Assembly (NCBI RefSeq): GCF_018390605.1
Contig: NZ_JAHBGD010000017.1
Span: 389,975-453,974, forward strand
Reading direction: 5' to 3'
Source: Ancylobacter defluvii
Lineage (GTDB): Bacteria > Pseudomonadota > Alphaproteobacteria > Rhizobiales > Xanthobacteraceae
Length of the DNA stretch: 64,000 bases
Shown here in pieces: positions 17,326 to 24,677 of the stretch (positions are counted from its first letter, which is position 1; each line of letters opens with the position of its first letter). Both the position numbers and the translations under genes were made by a program. Under the pieces are notes generated by a model. It ran no database searches, was not told the DNA's origin, and worked only from the letters and a program-made list of their open reading frames with translations.

Positions 17326-17967
17326 TCAGGGTGCTGCCGCCTCGATCAGCACCGCCTCGCCGTCCATGGAGAAAGTGATGGCGACCCCGACCTCGCGGGC
17401 GAGCAAGCCGGTATAATGCGGCTGGATGGCGTGGGCATCGATCTGCCCGTCCTCCACCACCTGGCCGGCGAGCAGCGTCGGCAGATGCGCAGGAATGCGC
17501 GCATGGCTGCCCTCGGTACGCAGCCGGAAGCCATCGCCCTCGCCGCTTCCCGCGACATGGATGCGCCCGCCGCGCGGAATCGTCGCGCCGGCCACCAGCA
17601 GCAGGTTGAGCAGCAGTTTCACCCGGTTCTTCGGCAGCAGCGCGCGGGGCACCTGCCAATCGAGGCTGGTGCGGTCGTCCTGGATGAAGCCGCGCGCGAC
17701 GTTCTCGGCGTCGCCGGTGTCGATCTGCGCGCCCGCCGAGCCGGCGGCGCCGAACGCCAGCCGGCAGAACTGCAGCCGGGCCGAGGCCTGCCGGGCGCTC
17801 TTGGCGATCAGCTCCAGCGCGAACTGCTTCATCGCGGGATCGTCCTCGTCCTCCAGCACCTCCAGCCCGTTGACGATGGCGCCGACCGGGCTGATCACGT
17901 CGTGGCAGACGCGCGAGCACAGCAGGGCGGCGAGGTCGAGCTTGTCGAGGTCGATGGCGGTCGTCAT
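17326..17967 (-). CDS. chpT: Histidine phosphotransferase ChpT
   Basis: A 213-residue dimeric phosphotransfer protein that relays phosphate from CckA to CtrA and CpdR. It looks like a histidine kinase without catalytic activity: the phospho-His is in SRVCHDVISPVGAIVNGLE (H22), followed by a helical hairpin. A degenerate ATPase-like domain comes next (NRVKLLLNLLLVAGATIPRGG ... GLLAREVGVAITFSMDGEAVLIE). The start at 17967 places the His near residue 22, as the family needs; the open frame upstream to 18213 is not conserved-looking. It is divergent to eipA. Confidence 0.92.
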   Translation of the reverse strand: MTTAIDLDKLDLAALLCSRVCHDVISPVGAIVNGLEVLEDEDDPAMKQFALELIAKSARQASARLQFCRLAFGAAGSAGAQIDTGDAENVARGFIQDDRTSLDWQVPRALLPKNRVKLLLNLLLVAGATIPRGGRIHVAGSGEGDGFRLRTEGSHARIPAHLPTLLAGQVVEDGQIDAHAIQPHYTGLLAREVGVAITFSMDGEAVLIEAAAP

Positions 17968-18266
17968 CGCGGCTCCGTCACGGCAAGGCGAAAAGACAAA
18001 ACATCCCGCGAATCGCCGGGCACCCGGCGCGGGCGGACAGGAGGCGGTGATACACCGCACCCGCCGCCGCGCCAACCGGCAGGCGCAGCCCGTCGCGGCG
18101 CCACTGAAGCGGCGCGGCGCGCCCGCTGCCTTCCTAACGCCCATCTGCGTGTTAATGATACGTTGGGATTCGGCGGTCCACCGTCTCCCGCGAGCCGCAC
18201 GATCCACACGCACGCCAATTCCTACGCATGTCAGAACGTCAGCCCGTTCCCAATGTGAGACCGCTC

Positions 18267-18857
18267 ATGCCGACCTTGCGCGCCCTTCTCGCCTGCCTGT
18301 CGCTCCTGGTGTTTCCCGCCCTCGCCGTCCCGGCGGCGGCGCAGTATCAGCAGCAGCCGCAACAGTCCGGCAACAGTACCTATTCCGCCGACGAGCTGGT
18401 CTCCCGCGGCCACGGCTTCTTCGGCGAGGTCTCGCGCGGCCTCGCCCTGTCCATCGAGAAGGCGGTCGGCCAGTGGGGCCAGCCCAATGGCTATATTCTC
18501 GGCCAGGAGGGCGGCGGCGCCTTCGTCGGCGGCCTGCGCTACGGCGAGGGCACGCTCTATACCCGCAATGCCGGCGACCTGAAGGTGTTCTGGCAAGGCC
18601 CGTCGCTGGGCTGGGATTTCGGCGGCGACGGCGCCCGCACCATGATCCTGGTGTACAACCTCAATTCCATCAACGACATCTTCCGCCGCTTCGGCGGCAT
18701 TTCCGGCTCGGCCTATTTCGTCGCCGGCTTCGGCATGACCGCGCTCGCCAGCGACAACATGGTGGTGGTGCCGATCCGCTCCGGCGTCGGCGTGCGCCTC
18801 GGCGCCAATATCGGCTATCTGAAGTTCACCCCCAACGCGACCTGGAACCCGTTCTGA
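18267..18857 (+). CDS. eipA: DUF1134 envelope protein EipA
   Basis: A 196-residue periplasmic protein: signal peptide at residues 1-26 (LRALLACLSLLVFPALAVPAAAQ), a short Gln-rich linker, then the DUF1134 domain (SADELVSRGHGFFGEVSRGLA ... LGWDFGGDGARTMILVYNL ... FGGISGSAYFVAGFGMTALA). In Brucella, EipA (DUF1134) is needed for envelope integrity and its transcription is activated by CtrA. The gene here is divergent to chpT and 4.4 kb from ctrA, in keeping with that network. The start at 18267 is preferred over 18228 because it begins directly at the signal peptide. Confidence 0.9.
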   Translation: MPTLRALLACLSLLVFPALAVPAAAQYQQQPQQSGNSTYSADELVSRGHGFFGEVSRGLALSIEKAVGQWGQPNGYILGQEGGGAFVGGLRYGEGTLYTRNAGDLKVFWQGPSLGWDFGGDGARTMILVYNLNSINDIFRRFGGISGSAYFVAGFGMTALASDNMVVVPIRSGVGVRLGANIGYLKFTPNATWNPF

Positions 18858-19169
18858 GCCGGCCGGGCGATATCGCAAGAATTGACCGGGCGCCGGCATG
18901 CCGGGTGGTTCCGCGCTGCGGTCAACCCTCCTAGACTGGCGGAACCGGACGCCGCGACGGCGCTTCGGCAGTGGCCATACGGGCCGGCGGCGGCGCGCCC
19001 GGATCGGAGGAAGTCGCCGGCTCGACGGAAAGTGCTCTGGATTCAAGGGGCTGGAGCCCGGCCGGAGCCCGGCCCCTTGCAACGTTGTTTCAACATTTGC
19101 CCGACATGCTCTAGTGTGGGCGCATGGGTATGCGCCTTCGGGGGCACGCGTAATGGATGAGGTCGCCGC
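18858..19169. other. Intergenic stretch without a gene
   Basis: Between eipA and the coiled-coil gene I see no convincing coding frame. A short inverted repeat GGCGCAT-GGGT-ATGCGCC lies at about 19119-19136, just upstream of the next gene, without a T tract. Confidence 0.5.
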
Positions 19170-20441
19170 ATGATCGAAGCGGTCATGTATGCCGCCATCG
19201 GCTTCCTGACGGCGACCCTGCTCGCCCTGCTGATCCTGCCGGCCATCTGGCGGCGGGCGGTGCGGCTGACGCGCCGGCGGGTGGAGAACGCCATTCCCGT
19301 CACCCTCGCCGAGATCCAGGCCGACAAGGACCACCTGCGTGCCGCCCACGCCGTCGAGTTGCGCCGCCTCGAACGCGAGGTCGATGCGCTCTATGCCCGC
19401 ACCAGCGAGCAATGGGAGCGCCGCGTCGCCCAGGATGGCGAGCTTCTCGCCCGCTCCGCCGCGCTTGCCGACGTCACCGCCCGCTTCGAGGAGCTTCAGG
19501 CCCGGCAAAGCGAGCTCGCCGCCCATGATGCCGGCCTCGCCGCCGATCTCGCCGAGCGCACCGCCCAGCTCGACGAGACCCGTGCCACGCTGGAGACCAC
19601 CCAGACCGCGCTGCTGGCCACCCGCCGGACGCTGGACGACACCGTGGCCCGCGCCAATGGCCTCGAGGTCGAGAACGCGGCGCTGACGACCTTGCGCGAG
19701 ACGCTGAAGACGCGGGTCGACGATCTCGACCGCCACCTCGCCACCACCTCCACCCATCTCGCCGAGGACCGCGTGCGGCTACGCGACAGCGAGGAAGCCC
19801 TCGCCGCCGAGCGCGTCCGCACCGCCGAACTCACCACCCGCCTCGCGGCGCTGCAGATCGAGTTCGAGACGACCTCCGCGCATGCCGAGGTGCTCGCCAC
19901 CGATCTCGCGGCGCTGGGCATCGAGGCCGGGCAACTCACGGAGCGCACCCGCACCGCCGAGGCCCGCCGCGACGAGGCGCTGCGTCAGGCCGACAGCGCC
20001 GTCGCCGCCGCCCTCACCGCGCAGGGCACGGCCGAGACCTCGGCCACTCAGGCGAACGACCTCGCCCGCATGCTGCGGGCGGAGATCGACATGCTGGAAG
20101 GCGCGCTCGCCAAGGCGCGGGCGGAGCGTGGTGACGTGCAGGCCCGCCTCGACGCCCTGCGGCCGGAAGCGGGTGGCGCCGGGACGCCGGATGCGGCGGC
20201 GCTGCGGGCCCGCATCGGCGAGATCGGCGTCGAGGTCGCCGCCATGGTGGCGACGCTGGAAGGCCCGGGCTCGCCGATCGAAGCCATTCTCGCGGCCAAT
20301 CCGCCCGCCGGCGGCGCGCCGCTGCTCGCCGACCGCATCCGCGCGCTGCAGGAGCAGGCCCGGCAACAGATGCGGCAGGATGATATGCGGCAAGACTCGC
20401 CGGTCTCGCTGGTGCCGTCGGATAGGGCGGTGGCGGAATAG
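19170..20441 (+). CDS. Membrane-anchored coiled-coil protein of unknown function
   Basis: A 423-residue protein with one N-terminal membrane helix (residues 6-28, VMYAAIGFLTATLLALLILPAIW). A basic stretch (RRAVRLTRRRVENAIPVTLAEIQADKDHLRAAHA) follows. The rest is a long heptad-rich region (about residues 45-340) full of Ala, Glu, Leu and Arg with few aromatic residues, and then a short Pro/Gly-containing tail. The basic plus LAEIQADKD block is seen in other alphaproteobacterial anchored coiled-coil proteins. A role in envelope or polar organisation is possible but not shown. Confidence 0.75.
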   Translation: MIEAVMYAAIGFLTATLLALLILPAIWRRAVRLTRRRVENAIPVTLAEIQADKDHLRAAHAVELRRLEREVDALYARTSEQWERRVAQDGELLARSAALADVTARFEELQARQSELAAHDAGLAADLAERTAQLDETRATLETTQTALLATRRTLDDTVARANGLEVENAALTTLRETLKTRVDDLDRHLATTSTHLAEDRVRLRDSEEALAAERVRTAELTTRLAALQIEFETTSAHAEVLATDLAALGIEAGQLTERTRTAEARRDEALRQADSAVAAALTAQGTAETSATQANDLARMLRAEIDMLEGALAKARAERGDVQARLDALRPEAGGAGTPDAAALRARIGEIGVEVAAMVATLEGPGSPIEAILAANPPAGGAPLLADRIRALQEQARQQMRQDDMRQDSPVSLVPSDRAVAE

Positions 20442-20477
20442 GGCGTGCGGGCGCCCGCTCGAATACCCGCCGCCACA

Positions 20478-21416
20478 TCAGGGCACCGGCGTAAGCACCG
20501 GCTGGCCGCTGAAATGCGCCTGTAGATTGTCGATCACCAGGCCGAGGGTCGCCTGCACCGCCTCCGGCGCCCGGCCGGCGATGTGCGGGGTCAGGACGAC
20601 ATTGTCGAGCGCGATCAGTTCCGGCGGCACGTCCGGTTCGCCCTCCACCACGTCGAGCGCGGCGCCGGCAATTCGCCCCTGCTGGAGTGCCGCGATCAGC
20701 GCCCTTGTATCGACCACGCTGCCGCGGGCAACATTGACGAGGAAGCTGCCCGGCCCGAGCGCGTCGAGCACCCCCTCGTCCACCAGATGCGCCGTGGCCG
20801 CTCCGCCCGGCGTCGCCACCACCAGGAAATCCGACCACGCGGCGAGCGCCGTGACGGAAGGCAGGTAAAGCCACTCCGTCCCCTCGCGCGCCTTGCGGTT
20901 GTGATAGGCGACCTGCATGTCGAAGCCGCCACCGCGCCGGGCGATCCGTTCGCCGATGGTGCCGAGGCCGAGAATGCCGAGCTTCTTGCCGGAGATCATC
21001 GGACGGAGCTGGCGCGATTCCGCCCAGCCGCCGCATCGCACCGCCGCGTCGGCGGTGGCGATTCCCCGCGCCGCCGCCAGCAGCAGCGCCATCGCATGGT
21101 CGGCGACGCAGGCGGCATTGGCGCCGGGGCCATGGGTGACGACAAGGCCGCGCGCCCGCGCCGCCGCGAGGTCGATCCGTTCATAGCCGGCGCCGAGCGC
21201 GCAGATCATCTCGAGGTTCGGAAGCGCGGCGATCTCCTCGGCGGTGATCCCGGTGGAGCCGTTGGTGAGCACGGCGCGGACCCGCGCGCCGGTCTCGCGG
21301 ATCAGGCCGGCACGCCTGCGAGGATCCGGTTCGTTGTCGACCTCGAAACCCGCCGCTTCCAGGCGAGACCTCGCCTCCGCGGCGAGTTCGATGATGACGA
21401 GAAGCGGGATCGGCAT
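20478..21416 (-). CDS. D-2-hydroxyacid dehydrogenase (NAD(P)-dependent)
   Basis: A 312-residue enzyme reducing 2-keto acids such as glyoxylate or hydroxypyruvate to D-2-hydroxyacids. The nucleotide-binding motif is LGILGLGTIGERIARR near residue 148. The catalytic triad is visible as Arg in VNVARGSVVD, Glu in VVEGEPDVPPEL and His in VVLTPHIAG. The N-terminal substrate domain includes ICALGAGYERIDLAAARARG. The start at 21416 has a GGAG about seven bases upstream; longer versions of the frame are not supported. The exact substrate (GhrA/hydroxypyruvate-reductase type) is inferred from the family. Confidence 0.9.
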   Translation of the reverse strand: MPIPLLVIIELAAEARSRLEAAGFEVDNEPDPRRRAGLIRETGARVRAVLTNGSTGITAEEIAALPNLEMICALGAGYERIDLAAARARGLVVTHGPGANAACVADHAMALLLAAARGIATADAAVRCGGWAESRQLRPMISGKKLGILGLGTIGERIARRGGGFDMQVAYHNRKAREGTEWLYLPSVTALAAWSDFLVVATPGGAATAHLVDEGVLDALGPGSFLVNVARGSVVDTRALIAALQQGRIAGAALDVVEGEPDVPPELIALDNVVLTPHIAGRAPEAVQATLGLVIDNLQAHFSGQPVLTPVP

Positions 21417-21649
21417 GGCGGGCTCCAGAACAAGGCACAGGGCGGCAACGCGGGCGGCCGGACGCGGCATCCTCGCACCGAACCGTTCCGGCGAGCCATG
21501 CCAAAGCGTCTGTTGCGATGTCGAGCGCGCCCAGCCGGACGGCACCGCCGTCCAGCCGAGACGTCGCCATGCCCGGCCGTCTTATCCCGAATGATGGGCT
21601 CGTCGATCCGCGAAACGCTGCCCCGCGTCAGCCTCTCGCGAGGGGAAGC

Positions 21650-21666
21650 CCCCGGCGAAGCCGGGG
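21650..21666 (-). terminator. Possible terminator after thiE
   Basis: CCCCGGC-GAA-GCCGGGG is a perfect 7-bp stem 28 bases past the thiE stop. It lacks a clear T tract, so it may be a Rho-dependent or simply a stabilising hairpin. Confidence 0.4.
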
Positions 21667-21693
21667 TCGGGAAGGCGCACCGCGCCTCCGCCC

Positions 21694-22299
21694 TCACACA
21701 TAGTCGCGGGTCAGCTCGACGAAGGCGCGGGCACGGGCTTCCGGGTGCGGGTTCAGCAGCACGTCGGTCACCACCGAGATGCTGTCGGCGCCGGCGTCGA
21801 GCACGCCGCGGGCACGGTCGAGATTGACGCCGCCAATGCCCACCAGCGGCAGGTCGCCGACCTGCTTCTTCCATCCGGCCACGCGCTCCAGCCCCTGCGG
21901 CGCCCATTTCATCGCCTTGAGGATGGTCGGATAGACCGGCCCCAGCGCCACATAGTCGGGCTGCACCGCCAGCGCGGTGTCGAGTTCCGCCTCGTCATGG
22001 GTGCTGACCCCAAGCCGCATTCCGGCGCGGCGGATCGCCGGCACGTCGGCTTCAGCGAGGTCCTCCTGGCCGAGATGCACGAAGTCGCAGCCGGCATCGA
22101 TGGCGAGCTGCCAATAGTCGTTGACCACCAGCTGCGCGCCATAGCGCGCGCACACCGCCTTGGCCTCGGCGATCTCGCGCCGCAGCTCGTCCGTCTCCAT
22201 GTCCTTGGCGCGCAGCTGCACCAGCTTCACGCCCTGCGGCAGCAGCCGCGGCAGCCAGCTGGCGCGATCGACGATCAGGTAGAAGGGGTCGAGCTTCAT
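21694..22299 (-). CDS. thiE: Thiamine phosphate synthase
   Basis: A 201-residue TIM-barrel enzyme that joins HMP-pyrophosphate and thiazole phosphate to thiamine phosphate. Motifs: LVQLRAKDME (substrate-binding strand), LVVNDYWQLAIDAGCDFVHLGQEDL, GVSTHDEAELDTAL, YVALGPVYPT and PLVGIGGVNLDRA. It is the last gene of the riboswitch-controlled thiO-thiS-thiG-thiE operon, 93 bases after thiG. Confidence 0.93.
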   Translation of the reverse strand: MKLDPFYLIVDRASWLPRLLPQGVKLVQLRAKDMETDELRREIAEAKAVCARYGAQLVVNDYWQLAIDAGCDFVHLGQEDLAEADVPAIRRAGMRLGVSTHDEAELDTALAVQPDYVALGPVYPTILKAMKWAPQGLERVAGWKKQVGDLPLVGIGGVNLDRARGVLDAGADSISVVTDVLLNPHPEARARAFVELTRDYV

Positions 22300-22392
22300 G
22301 TGGCGTCTTTCTTGGTTTTGCCGTTGCCGCGGGCAGGTCTCGCCACGGCCGGGGGCGGCGGCATCCGTCCCCGTGCCGTCAAGGCGGGCCGT

Positions 22393-23229
22393 CTAGCCGA
22401 AATGCGCCTGCCCCATCACCGGGGTGGAAGGCGCCGCCATGTCGCGCGCCTCCATCGGGTCGGCGCGGAACCCCTCGCGCCCGGCCTCGATGGCGAGCGC
22501 GAAGGCGCGAGCCATCTTCACCGGGTCGCCGGCCTTGGCGACGGCGGTGTTGAGCAGCACCGCGTCATAGCCGAACTCCATCGCCGCCGCCGCATGCGAG
22601 GGCAGGCCGACGCCGGCATCCACCACCAGCGGCACGCGCGGGAAATGCGCCCGCATCGAGCGCAGGCCGTAAGGGTTGTTCAGCCCGCGACCGGAGCCGA
22701 TCGGCGCCCCCCAGGGCATCAGCACCTCGCAGCCGGCGGCAAGCAGCTTGTCGGCGACGATCAGGTCGTCCGTGGTGTAGGGGAACACCTGGAAGCCGTC
22801 ACGGGTCAGGATCCTCGCCGCCTCGACGAGGCCGAACACGTCGGGCTGCAGCGTGTCGTCCTCGCCGATCACCTCCAGCTTGATCCACGGGGTGTCGAAC
22901 AGCTCGCGCGCCATCTCGGCGGTGGTCACCGCCTCTTTCACCGTCTTGCAGCCGGCGGTGTTGGGTAGCACTTTGACGCCGAGGTCGCGGATCAGCTGCC
23001 AGAAGCTCTGGCCGGCAAGTGCTTTCCCAGGCTCGGACTGCCCGGCTTTCGCCGCGCCGGATTCGCGGCGCAGCGATACGGTGACGATCTCCGCCGCCGA
23101 GGCGCGGATCGCCTCGGCCAGGATCGCCGGCGAAGGATATTGCGCGGTGCCGAGCAGCAGCCGCGAATTTACCTGCGTGCCGTAGAATTCCACCGGGTCG
23201 GCGGCGGTGTGGGGCGTATAGGCGTCCAT
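22393..23229 (-). CDS. thiG: Thiazole synthase
   Basis: A 278-residue TIM-barrel enzyme that makes thiazole phosphate from deoxyxylulose phosphate, dehydroglycine and ThiS-thiocarboxylate. Visible: [28 protein letters not shown], the Schiff-base Lys in [31 protein letters not shown] and [32 protein letters not shown]. The start at 23229 follows the thiS stop by one base; the ORF extends upstream, but the ATG here has clear purine-rich bases before it. Confidence 0.95.
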   Translation of the reverse strand: MDAYTPHTAADPVEFYGTQVNSRLLLGTAQYPSPAILAEAIRASAAEIVTVSLRRESGAAKAGQSEPGKALAGQSFWQLIRDLGVKVLPNTAGCKTVKEAVTTAEMARELFDTPWIKLEVIGEDDTLQPDVFGLVEAARILTRDGFQVFPYTTDDLIVADKLLAAGCEVLMPWGAPIGSGRGLNNPYGLRSMRAHFPRVPLVVDAGVGLPSHAAAAMEFGYDAVLLNTAVAKAGDPVKMARAFALAIEAGREGFRADPMEARDMAAPSTPVMGQAHFG

Positions 23230-23230
23230 C

Positions 23231-23428
23231 TCAGCCTCCCTGCATGGGCGCGAGGATTTCCACCCGGTCGCCGGCGGCGATCGGGGTTGCGTCACGCTTG
23301 GCCTTGCGCACCATCGCCCCGTTCACGGCGGTGGCGACGATGGCATCGGCATAGCCGAGCTCGGCCATCAGCTCGGCAAGAGTGGCGGCGCGGATTTCCG
23401 CCGCCTCACCATTCACGACGATCTTCAT
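23231..23428 (-). CDS. thiS: Sulfur carrier protein ThiS
   Basis: A 65-residue beta-grasp ubiquitin-like carrier that delivers sulfur for thiazole formation as a C-terminal thiocarboxylate. It starts [12 protein letters not shown] and ends with the required Gly-Gly (ILAPMQGG). Its start lies 23 bases inside the 3' end of thiO, so the two are translationally coupled. No adenylating enzyme ThiF is present in this window. Confidence 0.95.
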   Translation of the reverse strand: MKIVVNGEAAEIRAATLAELMAELGYADAIVATAVNGAMVRKAKRDATPIAAGDRVEILAPMQGG

Positions 23429-24500
23429 CCATCACCTCCGGGAAATGCGTCCCGTCGAAAGCCAGCTCCGCGGCGCGGCGGGCGAGCGCCGGCGCCAGCA
23501 GGAAGCCATGGCGGTAGAAACCGTTGACCAGGATCGTGCGGCCCCGCCGGCGAATGCGCGGCAGGTTGTCGGGGAAGGCCGGCCGCACATCGGCGCCGAT
23601 CTCCACGACCTCTGCCTCGCCGAAAGCAGGATGCAGCGCATAGACGGCGGAGAGCAGCTCCAGCAGCGAGCGCCCGGTCACCCGCCCGCGCTCGTCATTC
23701 TCGATAGAGGTGGCGCCGATCATGAAATGCCCGTCGCCGCGCGGCACGATATAGACCGGAATGCGCGGGTGCAGCATGCGCACCGGCCGCTTCAGCGAAA
23801 TCTCGGTGGAGTAGAGCACCAGCATCTCGCCCTTCACCCCCCGGAGGTCGGCGAGCACGTCGCGGGCGGCGAGGCCGCGGCAATCCAGCACCACGTCGGC
23901 CTCATCGTCCACCGGCGCGGACGAGCTGGCCGGATCGTACACCTCACTGGACACGTCGGACTGGTAGCGGAAGGTAACTCCATACTCACTAACCAGCCGC
24001 CCGGTGAGTGCGGCGAGCGCCTTGCGCGGCTCGAGATGCGCCTCGGTCGGGAAGAACAGCCCCTGCTCGAAACGGCCGGCGAGGTCCGGCTCCAGCTCCC
24101 CGAGCCGGGCGCCGTCGATCCACTCATAGCCCTCGGTTCGGCGGGAAAACCGTTTGAGATCAGGCAGATCGCGCGCCTGCGCCAGCACGAGGCTGCCCTC
24201 GGCGGGCACGCCCGGCACTTCCCGGCGCCAGTAGTCGAGCGACTCGAAGCCGAGTTCGGCGACCAGCGGCTCGGCGCTCTCGCGCTCGCACCACGGCGCC
24301 AGCATGCCGCCGGCATACCAGGAACATCCCTGCCCGGAGCCGGATTTCCTTTCGATAACAGTAACTTGGGCGCCACGCTGCGCAAAGGCGTGGGCGCAGG
24401 TCAGCCCCGCCACGCCGGCGCCGACAATGGTGACGCGCATGGCGTTGGCGGCCCGGGCCGTCGCCGCTTCGTCATGATCGAGAGTGATTGGATCGCTCAT
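23406..24500 (-). CDS. thiO: Glycine oxidase ThiO
   Basis: A 364-residue FAD-dependent amine oxidase that produces dehydroglycine for thiazole synthesis in aerobes. The dinucleotide-binding fold is VTIVGAGVAGLTCAHAF (from about residue 23), followed by GCSWYAGGMLAPWCE, typical of ThiO. C-terminal ADVRPAFPDNLPRI and ILVNGFYRHGFLLAPALA complete the FAD site. The start at 24500 is set by GGAGGGAGG ending five bases upstream, which is also the 3' end of the TPP riboswitch; the ORF extension to 24572 runs through the riboswitch and is rejected. Confidence 0.94.
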   Translation of the reverse strand: MSDPITLDHDEAATARAANAMRVTIVGAGVAGLTCAHAFAQRGAQVTVIERKSGSGQGCSWYAGGMLAPWCERESAEPLVAELGFESLDYWRREVPGVPAEGSLVLAQARDLPDLKRFSRRTEGYEWIDGARLGELEPDLAGRFEQGLFFPTEAHLEPRKALAALTGRLVSEYGVTFRYQSDVSSEVYDPASSSAPVDDEADVVLDCRGLAARDVLADLRGVKGEMLVLYSTEISLKRPVRMLHPRIPVYIVPRGDGHFMIGATSIENDERGRVTGRSLLELLSAVYALHPAFGEAEVVEIGADVRPAFPDNLPRIRRRGRTILVNGFYRHGFLLAPALARRAAELAFDGTHFPEVMDEDRREW

Positions 24501-24505
24501 GCAGC

Positions 24506-24622
24506 CTCCCTCCGCCAGTCCAAACTGGATCAGGTTCAAAGGGTCGCCATGCCGCAAAACGCTGATATTCAAGCCGTTTGCGCCGATGGCCTCTCAGCCT
24601 CCTGACGAGGCTCCCCCGGACG
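24506..24622 (-). promoter_or_regulatory. TPP riboswitch (THI element)
   Basis: On the minus strand the leader begins TCCGGGGGAGCC and contains the conserved CTGAGA (in GAGGCTGAGAGG). It then has a variable stem, then ACCCTTTGAACCTGATCCAG, and ends GACTGGCGGAGGGA. These are the conserved blocks of the thiamine-pyrophosphate aptamer. The 3' strand of the aptamer contains the ribosome-binding site of thiO, so ligand binding likely blocks translation initiation of the thi operon. Confidence 0.95.
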
Positions 24623-24627
24623 CATTT

Positions 24628-24656
24628 GATATAATCATTCGCCGGCACGCTGTCAC
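24628..24656 (-). promoter_or_regulatory. Sigma-70-type promoter of the thi operon
   Basis: Reading the minus strand, GTGACA (24656-24651), a 17-base spacer, then TATATC (24633-24628) make a good -35/-10 pair. Transcription would start near 24620, exactly where the TPP aptamer begins. The promoter sits in the 55-base gap after the stop of the sensor kinase gene. Confidence 0.65.
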
Positions 24657-24677
24657 GATGCGGTCGACAATATTCCC

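Noticed and set aside
18140..18171. CtrA site between chpT and eipA
   Set aside because: Only a single TTAA with a nearby GATTC is visible; that is not enough to claim an operator, although EipA is CtrA-activated in Brucella.
24501..24572. Upstream extension of thiO
   Set aside because: These codons lie inside the TPP aptamer; the real start is after the GGAGGGAGG at the 3' end of the riboswitch.
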